Source: an uncultured Lachnospiraceae bacterium
GTDB lineage: Bacteria; Bacillota; Clostridia; Lachnospirales; Lachnospiraceae
DNA length: 64,000 nt
Reading direction: 5' to 3'
Assembly: GCA_910585965.1 (NCBI GenBank)
Contig: CAJUHH010000003.1
Span: forward strand, 196,419 to 260,418
In this document: positions 8,472 to 15,954 of the stretch, piece after piece
How the letters are laid out: each line of letters begins with the position of its first letter
How positions within the stretch are numbered: position 1 is the stretch's first letter
Notes under the pieces: generated by a model
What the model was told of the DNA's origin: nothing
Databases searched by the model: none
What the model saw: only the letters and a program-made list of their open reading frames with translations
Translations under genes and position numbers: made by a program

Positions 8472-9497
8472 TCATCCTTCCCCTTCATCCAGAATCCGAA
8501 AGATTTCCGGCGGCTCGGCAGTCAGCACGAGTTCGGACATATCCGCCCATTCCCCTTCCATCTTCGGGAATTCCAGCCGGATCGCATGCAGCATCTGTGA
8601 GCGGATCCCGTATTTTTTCTTATATCTGTCATTCAGTTCCAGATATCCGTATTTATAATCCCCGATCACCGGATGTCCCACGCTCGCCAAATGAATTCGT
8701 ATCTGATGAGTTTTCCCCGTGATCAGTTCTGCCTCCAGCAAAGTCATGTTACGGTAATTCTTGATCGGTTTATATACCGTCTTAACCTCCACCGCTTCCG
8801 CGTCCGAATCGTCCCGACAAAGTTCCACTTTATTCGTCTCTCCGTCCTTTTTCAGTCTTCCTTCGATCTGTGTCCCCTGCTCCACCACGCCTTTTACATA
8901 CAAAGAATAAAATTTGCGCAGCGTCCTTTCTTTCAGCAGCGCGCTTATCTTCTGACTTCCTGCCAGAGTCTTTCCGCACAGCACCAGGCCGCTGGTATTT
9001 CGGTCCAGACGGTTGCAGACGGAGGGCTTGAACGTATGCAACGTATGCTCATCTGCCTCCCCCTTCGACAGAAGATATCCGATCAGCCATTCATTTAACG
9101 AACAGTCGGAAGGAGTCGCTTTCTGCGTCAGCATTCCTGCCGGCTTGTTCACTACCAGCACACGGTCGTTTTCATAAACGATCTCAAGTTCTCCATAAGC
9201 TTCATAAGCTTCTTTATATTGCAGGAAACGCCTGCTTTCCTGTGCAAAACGGCTGCCTTTTTCCCCTCCTGGGATCGCACCGCCGAATTTAAGAACCGTA
9301 TCATCGGAAAGGTACATCTCGACCTCATCCTCTGCCCGAAGAATTTCGTTCCCTGATGCTTTTTTTTCATTTAAAGTTATATTTTTCTTCCGCAGCATCT
9401 TATATAAGAAGCTAGAGGGCGCTTGCGCCAAATATTTCCGCAGATATTTATCCAGCCTCTGACCCGCATCCCGCTCTCCTACTTTTACTTTTATCAT
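8472..9497 (-). CDS. RluA-family RNA pseudouridine synthase with S4 domain
   Basis: 341 aa. An N-terminal S4 RNA-binding domain (residues ~1-75, RLDKYLRKYLAQ and MLRKKNITLNEKKA) is followed by an acidic/aromatic linker and the pseudouridine synthase domain. The catalytic motif is CNRLDRNTSGLVLCGK (about 172-187, Asp nucleophile; the usual HRLD is NRLD here). KTHQIRIHLASVGHPVIGDYKYG is the RluA motif III. It isomerises specific uridines in rRNA, most likely 23S (RluC/RluD-type); the target site cannot be read from sequence. ATG at 9497 after GAGGAAATTTT. It is followed by recU after 3 nt. Confidence 0.92.
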   Translation of the reverse strand: MIKVKVGERDAGQRLDKYLRKYLAQAPSSFLYKMLRKKNITLNEKKASGNEILRAEDEVEMYLSDDTVLKFGGAIPGGEKGSRFAQESRRFLQYKEAYEAYGELEIVYENDRVLVVNKPAGMLTQKATPSDCSLNEWLIGYLLSKGEADEHTLHTFKPSVCNRLDRNTSGLVLCGKTLAGSQKISALLKERTLRKFYSLYVKGVVEQGTQIEGRLKKDGETNKVELCRDDSDAEAVEVKTVYKPIKNYRNMTLLEAELITGKTHQIRIHLASVGHPVIGDYKYGYLELNDRYKKKYGIRSQMLHAIRLEFPKMEGEWADMSELVLTAEPPEIFRILDEGEG

Positions 9498-9531
9498 AAA
9501 ATTTCCTCATTCCTTTTCCTTGTGGCTCCGC

Positions 9532-10122
9532 TTATAGGGCAATCGCCAGCAGATTCTCCAAAATATCCTGTTCCGGCTTCAAGTTGTCCCCTTCTGAAGG
9601 GACAACTTGATCCTTTGTGCCGAGGTTTCTTAACCCTTCACAATATTTCTCTATGTCGCCATATATTTTTACAACTGCACCCTTGCATCCGCCCTGCTTC
9701 AAATGGGCGCAAAGATGCTTCTCGCATGCCTGAATATCCGTTTTTCCGCTTTCCGAATAACCACATACAATATGTTCCTTCACTACCATATGGCTGACCT
9801 GGTAATTTTTTTCATAAGAGGTAAAAAACATATCATATAATTCCGTGAACTCTCCGGCGCATCCACCGATCCTCTCCTTTGCCTCCTTCGAACAGCCTTC
9901 CGCCCGCAAAAACATAATCATATTGACCGTGCTTCTTCCTGCGGGAAGACATCCCAGAATAGCAACAACCGTAAGAAGATTTTCTTTTGATCCCGTCGTT
10001 TTGATTCCAATTCCGAAAAGGGAAAGGGATAAGGCATACAAAAAAAACGTTCGGATACTGGCCCATATCTTCTGCTGCCTGATATATCCATACTGTCCTT
10101 TGGCAATCCGTTTTCCGCCCAT
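9532..10122 (-). CDS. Small membrane protein, unknown function
   Basis: 196 aa; ATG at 10122 preceded by GCAGGAG. Two closely spaced hydrophobic stretches (about 25-45, FFLYALSLSLFGIGI, and 50-72, LLTVVAILGCLPAGRSTVNMIMF) suggest a membrane hairpin with a cytoplasmic C-terminal domain of ~120 residues holding several Cys. I do not recognise a characterised family. The last 30 codons contain a perfect 12-bp inverted repeat (9579-9610) that encodes a polar stretch (QVVPSEGDNLKP), as if a small palindromic repeat had entered the gene. It lies between the SDR gene and rluA in the same run. Confidence 0.72.
   Translation of the reverse strand: MGGKRIAKGQYGYIRQQKIWASIRTFFLYALSLSLFGIGIKTTGSKENLLTVVAILGCLPAGRSTVNMIMFLRAEGCSKEAKERIGGCAGEFTELYDMFFTSYEKNYQVSHMVVKEHIVCGYSESGKTDIQACEKHLCAHLKQGGCKGAVVKIYGDIEKYCEGLRNLGTKDQVVPSEGDNLKPEQDILENLLAIAL
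9579..9610. repeat. Perfect 12-bp inverted repeat inside the 196-aa membrane protein gene
   Basis: TCAAGTTGTCCC (9579-9590) and GGGACAACTTGA (9599-9610) are exact complements with an 8-nt loop, inside codons near the C terminus. There is no T run, so this is not a standard terminator. Confidence 0.7.
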
Positions 10123-10147
10123 GTATTCTCCTGCTCCTTCTTTCTTT

Positions 10148-10915
10148 TTAGTTCCAAAGTCCCATCATAGACAAAAACCATCCGTGAGGAATGATTTTCG
10201 TCAAAACACGGAAAGCCTTCATCGGAAGGCTGCATACAGAAACTGCCTTTTTATGGCAGGAGTCCCTTAATGCATCTTTTACCACCCTCTGGGGGGAAAC
10301 CATCGTCAGCTTCTTTACCGCCAGCGTAGAACCATATTTTTCTGCAATATCAAAAAATTCCGTTTCCACAGGCCCGGGGCATACCGCCGTCACCCATATG
10401 GATTTTCCTTTCAATTCCTCCCGCAGCGCGGTAGAAAAGCTGAGTACATAAGACTTCGTAGCGGCATATATGGCAAAATTCTTCTGGGGTACAAAAGCCG
10501 CGCTGGATGCCAGCTGGATGATACGTCCGTTTTTGCACATATAGGGGATGCATTCGTAGGTCATCCGGGTCAGCGCTTTGCAGTTTACCTCCAGCATGCC
10601 AAGCTGCTCTTTTACAGGAATTCTGTCAAACCTTCCCATCAGCCCGTAGCCCGCGCAGTTTACCAGCATGCGGATGGAAACGTTTTCTGCTGCAAGAGTT
10701 TCCCGAAACGCTTCCATATCCCTTTCATCCGTCACATCCATGGCAACGATCCTGGCCGGAGTCTCCATGACCTTGGATAATTCCTCCAAACGGTCTCTTC
10801 TTCTGGCAATCAGCCATATTTCATCCAGGCCGCCCATCCGCTCATCCATCTGAAAGGCAAATTCCTGCCCGATGCCGGAAGAAGCTCCTGTAATAACAGC
10901 GATTTTCTTTTTCAT
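10148..10915 (-). CDS. Short-chain dehydrogenase/reductase (SDR)
   Basis: 255 aa, a classical SDR. The N-terminal NAD(P)-binding motif is VITGASSGIGQEFAF (about 7-21). NCAGYGLMGRF corresponds to the NAG region. The catalytic Ser is in LASSAAFVPQ and the catalytic pair is YAATKSY (Tyr and Lys, about 150-156). VCPGPVETEFF follows, typical of the PG motif. An Arg-Arg after strand 2 (IARRRDRLEEL) suggests NADPH preference. The substrate cannot be predicted. The gene begins 54 nt after ygiQ and is preceded by a dyad (10936-10960) that could be an operator. Confidence 0.9.
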   Translation of the reverse strand: MKKKIAVITGASSGIGQEFAFQMDERMGGLDEIWLIARRRDRLEELSKVMETPARIVAMDVTDERDMEAFRETLAAENVSIRMLVNCAGYGLMGRFDRIPVKEQLGMLEVNCKALTRMTYECIPYMCKNGRIIQLASSAAFVPQKNFAIYAATKSYVLSFSTALREELKGKSIWVTAVCPGPVETEFFDIAEKYGSTLAVKKLTMVSPQRVVKDALRDSCHKKAVSVCSLPMKAFRVLTKIIPHGWFLSMMGLWN

Positions 10916-10935
10916 TCCAATTCTCCCTATACAGT

Positions 10936-10960
10936 TGTTAGAATTACAGCAATTCCAACA
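10936..10960. promoter_or_regulatory. Dyad upstream of the SDR gene, possible operator
   Basis: TGTTAGAATT (10936-10945) and AATTCCAACA (10951-10960) form a 10-bp inverted repeat with one G-T mismatch around a 5-nt centre. It sits 21 nt upstream of the SDR start. It has the shape of a repressor site; no binding protein can be named. Confidence 0.35.
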
Positions 10961-10969
10961 GTAATCGTT

Positions 10970-12874
10970 TCATCTCTTCTTTTTATGGATATTTCGGATC
11001 GTTTTCTTTTTCTTCATCTTCTGGTTTCTTGCCTTTTCGTTTTCATTCTTTCGCTTTCCCGCATTTCCCGTTTTCTCCCCGCTCCTTGGACGGATCAGGC
11101 ACTTTTTATCGAACCCGATCAAATCTTCTCTTCCAGCCTTTACCAAGGCTTCCCGCACTAAGTCATAGTTCTTTGGGTTCCGATATTGGATCAGCGCCCT
11201 CTGCATCGCCTTCTCATGGGGATTGCGGCAGACATACACTTTTTCCCCGCTGACCGGGTCAATTCCTGTATAATACATGACGGTCGATACGGTAGAGGGA
11301 GTCGGGTAAAAATCTTGTACCTGTTCCGGCATATAACCCAGATCCCTCAGATATTCCGCCAGCTTTATGGCATCTTTCAGCGTGGAGCCAGGATGGGAAG
11401 ACATCAGGTAGGGAACAAGGAACTGCTTTTTCCCCGCTTGTTCATTGAGTTTATCGTATTTCCTGACAAATTTTTCGTAAACGTCATTGGAAGGCTTGCC
11501 CATTTTCGAAAGAACGTTGTCCGAAATATGCTCCGGAGCAACTTTCAGCTGCCCGCTCACATGATGCTCCACCAGCTCCCGGAAAAAAGAATCGTCCGCA
11601 TCCGCCATCAAATAATCAAAGCGGATCCCGGAGCGGATAAATATTTTTTTTACACCGGGTATGGCCCGCAATTTGCGCAGAAGATCCAGATAATCGCTAT
11701 GATCCACCATCAGATTTTTACAAGGTTTCGGAAACAGGCACTGCCTGTCCCTGCATACCCCCATTGACATCTGTTTTTCACAGGAAGGATGCCGGAAATT
11801 AGCGGTCGGCCCTCCTACGTCGTGGATATAGCCCTTGAACCCAGGTTCTTTCGTCATTCGCTTTGCTTCTTTTACAAGGGAAGCATGGCTCCTTACTTGA
11901 ACGGTCCTTCCCTGATGGAACGTCAGCGCACAAAAATTGCAGCCTCCAAAACATCCCCTGTTGCTGATCAGGGAAAAACGAATCTCCGCAATCGCCGGGA
12001 CTCCCCCCTTCCCTTCATAAGAAGGGTGATAAGTTCGTTGGTAGGGAAGGTCATAAACCGCATCCATTTCTTCTGTCGTCAGCGGCCTGGCGGGCGGATT
12101 CTGTACCACATAAACACCGTTCGGATACGGCTCTATCAGATATTTCCCATGAAACGGATCGGTATTTTTATATTGCTGGGCAAAGCTCTCCGCATAGGCC
12201 TCCGGCCTTTCCTTCATCTCTTCATAAGAAGGCAGAAGAAGGCTGTTATAGATGCCGGAAATATCCTTCGTTTTATAAACCGTTCCGGCAATAAATGTAA
12301 TATCCCTTACCGCAATGCCGCTGTTTAAAGCGTCCGCTATTTCTACCATGGACCGCTCCCCCATCCCATAAGAAATCAGATCAGCCTGGGAATCGAGCAG
12401 CACGGAACGCTTCAGGCTGTCGGTCCAATAATCATAATGGGCCAAGCGGCGGAGGCTGGCTTCCACCCCTCCGATAATCACCGGCACATCTTTATAGGAA
12501 CGGCGGATCAGGTTGCCATATACGGCTACGGCATGATCCGGCCTTTTCCCCGCCTCGCCTCCCGGCGTATAAGCATCATTTGGCCGGCGCTTCTTCGATA
12601 CAAAATAATGGTTCACCATAGAATCCATATTGCCGGCCGACACAAGAAAAGCAAGCCTGGGCCGTCCAAGGACGGTCACGCTCTTTTCATCTTTCCAGTC
12701 GGGCTGTGCAATAACCCCTACCGTATAACCGTGGGACTCCAGCACCCGGCTTATAATTGCTGTGCCAAAAGACGGATGGTCCACATAAGCGTCTCCTGTT
12801 ATATAAACAAAATCCAGCTGTGCAATGCCCCTCTCATCCATTTCTTCTTTCGATATTGGTAAAAATCCATTCAT
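10970..12874 (-). CDS. YgiQ-family radical SAM protein
   Basis: 634 aa, typical YgiQ (UPF0313) length. Opening residues LDFVYITGDAYVDHPSFG are characteristic of the family. The N-terminal half carries a B12-binding-like fold region; the radical SAM motif is GCFGGCNFCALTFHQG (CxxxCxxC, near residues 315-322). The C terminus is very rich in Lys and Asn (last ~40 residues), probably disordered and possibly nucleic-acid binding. The reaction is unknown across the family. ATG at 12874 overlaps the HAD stop (ATGA), so translation is coupled with the upstream HAD phosphatase. Confidence 0.93.
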   Translation of the reverse strand: MNGFLPISKEEMDERGIAQLDFVYITGDAYVDHPSFGTAIISRVLESHGYTVGVIAQPDWKDEKSVTVLGRPRLAFLVSAGNMDSMVNHYFVSKKRRPNDAYTPGGEAGKRPDHAVAVYGNLIRRSYKDVPVIIGGVEASLRRLAHYDYWTDSLKRSVLLDSQADLISYGMGERSMVEIADALNSGIAVRDITFIAGTVYKTKDISGIYNSLLLPSYEEMKERPEAYAESFAQQYKNTDPFHGKYLIEPYPNGVYVVQNPPARPLTTEEMDAVYDLPYQRTYHPSYEGKGGVPAIAEIRFSLISNRGCFGGCNFCALTFHQGRTVQVRSHASLVKEAKRMTKEPGFKGYIHDVGGPTANFRHPSCEKQMSMGVCRDRQCLFPKPCKNLMVDHSDYLDLLRKLRAIPGVKKIFIRSGIRFDYLMADADDSFFRELVEHHVSGQLKVAPEHISDNVLSKMGKPSNDVYEKFVRKYDKLNEQAGKKQFLVPYLMSSHPGSTLKDAIKLAEYLRDLGYMPEQVQDFYPTPSTVSTVMYYTGIDPVSGEKVYVCRNPHEKAMQRALIQYRNPKNYDLVREALVKAGREDLIGFDKKCLIRPRSGEKTGNAGKRKNENEKARNQKMKKKKTIRNIHKKKR

Positions 12875-13542
12875 GATATCTGTTTCCTTTTACAATCCTC
12901 CGACATATGGATAAAATCCTTGATATAATAATCGGAGGCCGCCTTTTTTTCTTCTTTCTGGGAAATGGAATATGCATCTTCTACGGCGCATACTTTCATT
13001 CCCGCCGCTTTGCCCGCCAAAATACCAGGAATAATATCCTCGAATACGAGGCAGCGCGCCGGATCTACGCCGAGTTCCGCCGCCACCGCCAGGTAGATGT
13101 CTGGCGCCGGTTTGCCTTTCGCCACATCGCAGCCTGTCATAATGCAGGAAAAATAATCTTCCAATCCATGCACTGCCACGATCCGTTCCACCAGTTCCCT
13201 GGAATTGCTGGTGGCGATCCCAAGCGCAATCCCTCGCTCTTTGCAGACTTCCAAAAATTCATGTACTCCGTCTTTTAGCGGCACTTCATAGCTGTACTTA
13301 TCCCATGCCATAGCGTTCCAATCCTCTTTGATCTGATCGACGGAATCGGCCAGTCCGAACCGGTCTTTAAAGTATGCAGCCGTCTCGCTGAAACTCATCC
13401 CCTCAATATCCGCCTGCAGCCTTTCGGGCAAGGCAATGCCGAATTTCCCCAGATATTCCACATCGATCTCTCCCCACATCCACATGGAATCCACCAGCGA
13501 ACCATCCAAGTCAAAAATGACCGCGTCTATATTTTCCAGCAT
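12871..13542 (-). CDS. HAD-superfamily phosphatase, beta-phosphoglucomutase-like subgroup
   Basis: 223 aa. HAD motif I is FDLDGSLVDS (nucleophile and acid/base Asp, residues ~10-19). A four-helix cap follows (20-90), motif II is IATSNSRELVE (Thr/Ser), motif III Lys lies in KGKPAPDIYLA and motif IV is FEDIIPGILAGKAAGM. This is the pattern of the PGMB/phosphatase subfamily I with C1 cap; substrate could be a sugar phosphate or nucleotide. It is first in the unit, followed by ygiQ with a 4-nt overlap. Confidence 0.9.
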   Translation of the reverse strand: MLENIDAVIFDLDGSLVDSMWMWGEIDVEYLGKFGIALPERLQADIEGMSFSETAAYFKDRFGLADSVDQIKEDWNAMAWDKYSYEVPLKDGVHEFLEVCKERGIALGIATSNSRELVERIVAVHGLEDYFSCIMTGCDVAKGKPAPDIYLAVAAELGVDPARCLVFEDIIPGILAGKAAGMKVCAVEDAYSISQKEEKKAASDYYIKDFIHMSEDCKRKQIS

Positions 13543-13633
13543 ATTTTTCCAGCCTTTCTTCTAAATGGATTGTTTTTCACTCCGTATATCTTACCACAAC
13601 TAAAAATAAAATCATAGATAGAAATCGAACAAG

Positions 13634-13672
13634 AAAAAAATCGGGCATCCGATAACCGTCTTCGGATGCCTG
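13634..13672 (-). terminator. Rho-independent terminator after the MotB/ZorB-like gene
   Basis: On the minus strand GGCATCCGA and TCGGATGCC (13644-13652 and 13662-13670) form a 9-bp stem with a 9-nt loop, followed by CGATTTTTTT. It begins about 10 nt past the stop at 13683 and closes the stator pair's transcript. Confidence 0.85.
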
Positions 13673-13682
13673 ACCTTTTTCA

Positions 13683-14606
13683 TCATTCTGTAGATAATAT
13701 CCCCGAAATTTTTTCTATCATTTCATCTTCCTTGAGCCGGAACTTGATCTCCACCCGCCTGGAAGATGCCATATCCACCGTTTCCGTCCGATTCCCGTCC
13801 GCATCTTCCTTATAAACCGGATTACTCCAAGATTTTCCGTTGACGGTCAGTATTTTCTGGAGTTGTTCGATCTTCTCTTCGCTCAGGCCGTTCTTTTGGT
13901 TCAGGCAGAAATCCGCTACCGCATTGGCCCGCGCATAGGATAATTCCATATTGCTTTGATAGCCGCCGTCCGTATCCGTATGCCCTTCAATAATGATCTC
14001 GGCGATATAGCCCCGGAACTGGTCCTGCAGCAGCACATCCAGATACATCGGAATAATTTCCTTCAGCGTGTCCTTGCTATCAGCCGTCAGAGTGGCGCTG
14101 TTATAGCGGAACAGCACATCGGAGGAAAAAGTAATAGAACCTGTCTGGGCATCCACCTTCATGCTGGAATCATGAAAAGTATCCTGCAAGGCTCCGATAA
14201 TGTCTGTCCGAATACCCACAATATCCTGAAGCTCATTTTTTGTCGTTGTCAATTCCTGCCTGGCATTTTCAATTTCCAGATATGCCTTATTCAATTCTTC
14301 TTCTGTCAAAGCCGCTTTTTCATAGGCCTGCTGCAATTCTGCCAGGGAGGAAGCCAGTTCTTGATTGGATTTTTCCACTTCCGCTTTCGAGTTTTTCAAA
14401 TCTTCTATCACAGAATCCAGCTGTGACTGCGCCGTATCGAGTTCCAGGCGCGTCTGGTCCAGATCCGTTGTTTTCTGTTTGTAAATGGCAAGAGTAATGG
14501 CTATGATCAAAATAAAAATCAACAATAATGCCGCCATCATGTCCGAATAGGACTGCCAATAACTGTGTTCTGCAAAAGCTTCTCTATTCTTTCGTCTATT
14601 CTTCAT
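13683..14606 (-). CDS. MotB/OmpA-like stator subunit (ZorB-like)
   Basis: 307 aa. One N-terminal membrane segment (about 20-42) contains SYSDMMAALLLIFILI; the Asp (residue 22) sits where MotB and ZorB carry the proton-binding Asp. A long coiled coil follows (45-125, heptads rich in Leu, Glu and Gln). The C terminus (~150-300) is an OmpA-like peptidoglycan-binding domain with IIEGHTDTDGG, NMELSYARANAV and SSRRVEIKF. It should form a 5:2 type ion-driven stator with the MotA-like protein whose gene overlaps it by 11 nt. The sequence resembles ZorB more than flagellar MotB, and no flagellar genes are nearby. Ion-channel role is inferred from family. Confidence 0.88.
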   Translation of the reverse strand: MKNRRKNREAFAEHSYWQSYSDMMAALLLIFILIIAITLAIYKQKTTDLDQTRLELDTAQSQLDSVIEDLKNSKAEVEKSNQELASSLAELQQAYEKAALTEEELNKAYLEIENARQELTTTKNELQDIVGIRTDIIGALQDTFHDSSMKVDAQTGSITFSSDVLFRYNSATLTADSKDTLKEIIPMYLDVLLQDQFRGYIAEIIIEGHTDTDGGYQSNMELSYARANAVADFCLNQKNGLSEEKIEQLQKILTVNGKSWSNPVYKEDADGNRTETVDMASSRRVEIKFRLKEDEMIEKISGILSTE

Positions 14607-15759
14607 ACAAGCTCCTCATCTGGTCAAAAGCATAAAGCTGGCTCGTAATCTCATCGCTCATTTCGCTGCAGGTATTTGCCAGTTTGTCCTTCTGCTCCCT
14701 CAATTCTCCTGCAAATTTCTCTTGTCTCTCCATCACCTTGGCAAGCGCCGACTGCACATTGCGGTTTACCTCCACCAGGGCGGTGACAGCTTCGACCAAT
14801 TCCCTGGCATCCGCCGCGCTGGCCGCCTGTGCTTCCCCGGCCGCTTTCAATGTGCTTCCCAATTTCTGGAAATCGGTATTCAGCGCCGTCTGCATCTGTT
14901 CAGTAAATTTATCCACAATCCGTTCCACCCCTGCCATCTGCTCTGCGGAATCGCCCTTCATAATCTCCAGCATCTGCTTGAGCGCTCCTGATATTCCTGC
15001 CTGGTAAACGACCATGGCTGCCGCGCCCTCATCCTCTCTGGCTGCCTGAGGCAGCGCAGTCTGGCGGAACATGCATAAAAACTCTTCCAGTTTTTCATAG
15101 GCATCTGCCATCATGCTTCGATAAATAATATTAAACACAATGGAAAAGAAAATACCGTACACAGAGGTATGGAAAGCCACTTTCATGCCGGACAGCAAAG
15201 TTCCCACGTTATCCGAAATCGTAAAGATATCATCGCCGTTAAATGATCCAAGTCCCATGGAAAGGCCAAGGAAAGTGCCGAGGATACCAAGCCCTGTCAA
15301 CGTACCCGATATGCCGGAATTAAAGAAGCTCATGCCTACCCTGTCCAAAAGGTCTTCATTGATATACTCTTCCAAATCGCAGGGCTGTGCCGTCCCCCGT
15401 TTTGTCCTGAGGCTTTTGACGCGCAGCCGGTATTTCTGAAAAGCCGTCCTCAGCTCTTCATTTTCAAAGGCATTGCTTCTGTCTTTATACTGGCTCCAAA
15501 GGTTTCGCCCGTTCGCCTCCTTATATTCTTTCTGAAGCCGGTCCGTAAAGTCCATCAATTCATCCGTTACGGCATTGAGCCTGCCAAAACCGATCGATGA
15601 TATCAAAAACAGCACGCCAATAATAATCAGAAATCCAATATTGATGGCGAGGTTCACCAAGGAAACCTCTCCTTCCGTAAATACGCCGTTCAGAAACAAC
15701 ACGAAGGCGATTACGGCTGCGTATAAAGGAAATAAAATATAATATAATCTGTTCTTCAT
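14596..15759 (-). CDS. MotA/TolQ/ExbB proton-channel family protein (ZorA-like)
   Basis: 387 aa from the chosen ATG at 15759, which has GGGAG five nt upstream; in-frame ATGs at 15783 and 15771 have poorer sites. Two N-terminal membrane helices (RLYYILFPLYAAVIAFVLF and LAINIGFLIIIGVLFLI) precede a cytoplasmic segment. The channel-forming pair follows: GISGTLTGLGILGTFLGLSM and SGMKVAFHTSVYGIFFSIVF. The last ~135 residues form an Ala/Gln/Glu-rich coiled-coil tail into the cytoplasm, as in ZorA but shorter than in classical Zorya. Partner is the overlapping MotB-like gene. No ZorC, ZorD or ZorE gene lies on either side. A housekeeping envelope motor is the alternative. Confidence 0.87.
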   Translation of the reverse strand: MKNRLYYILFPLYAAVIAFVLFLNGVFTEGEVSLVNLAINIGFLIIIGVLFLISSIGFGRLNAVTDELMDFTDRLQKEYKEANGRNLWSQYKDRSNAFENEELRTAFQKYRLRVKSLRTKRGTAQPCDLEEYINEDLLDRVGMSFFNSGISGTLTGLGILGTFLGLSMGLGSFNGDDIFTISDNVGTLLSGMKVAFHTSVYGIFFSIVFNIIYRSMMADAYEKLEEFLCMFRQTALPQAAREDEGAAAMVVYQAGISGALKQMLEIMKGDSAEQMAGVERIVDKFTEQMQTALNTDFQKLGSTLKAAGEAQAASAADARELVEAVTALVEVNRNVQSALAKVMERQEKFAGELREQKDKLANTCSEMSDEITSQLYAFDQMRSLYEE

Positions 15760-15954
15760 CTGTTCTCCCATCCCGCGCCTCATCCTCTTTTTCCCTTTTC
15801 ATAGCAGGCGCGTTTCTTATCCTATGTTTTGCAGTTTTTCTAAACGTATCACAATTTTTCCGATAACTCAATATTTTTAAAAAAATCTTAATAATCTTCC
15901 CAAAAACTGCATAAAATGTTTTTCAGGCAAATTTTTCAGAAAAGAGGACAGAAC

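Noticed and set aside
13683..15759. A complete Zorya defence system
   Set aside because: Only the A/B-like stator genes are present; the neighbours are a HAD phosphatase and a spore germination gene, not ZorC, ZorD or ZorE.
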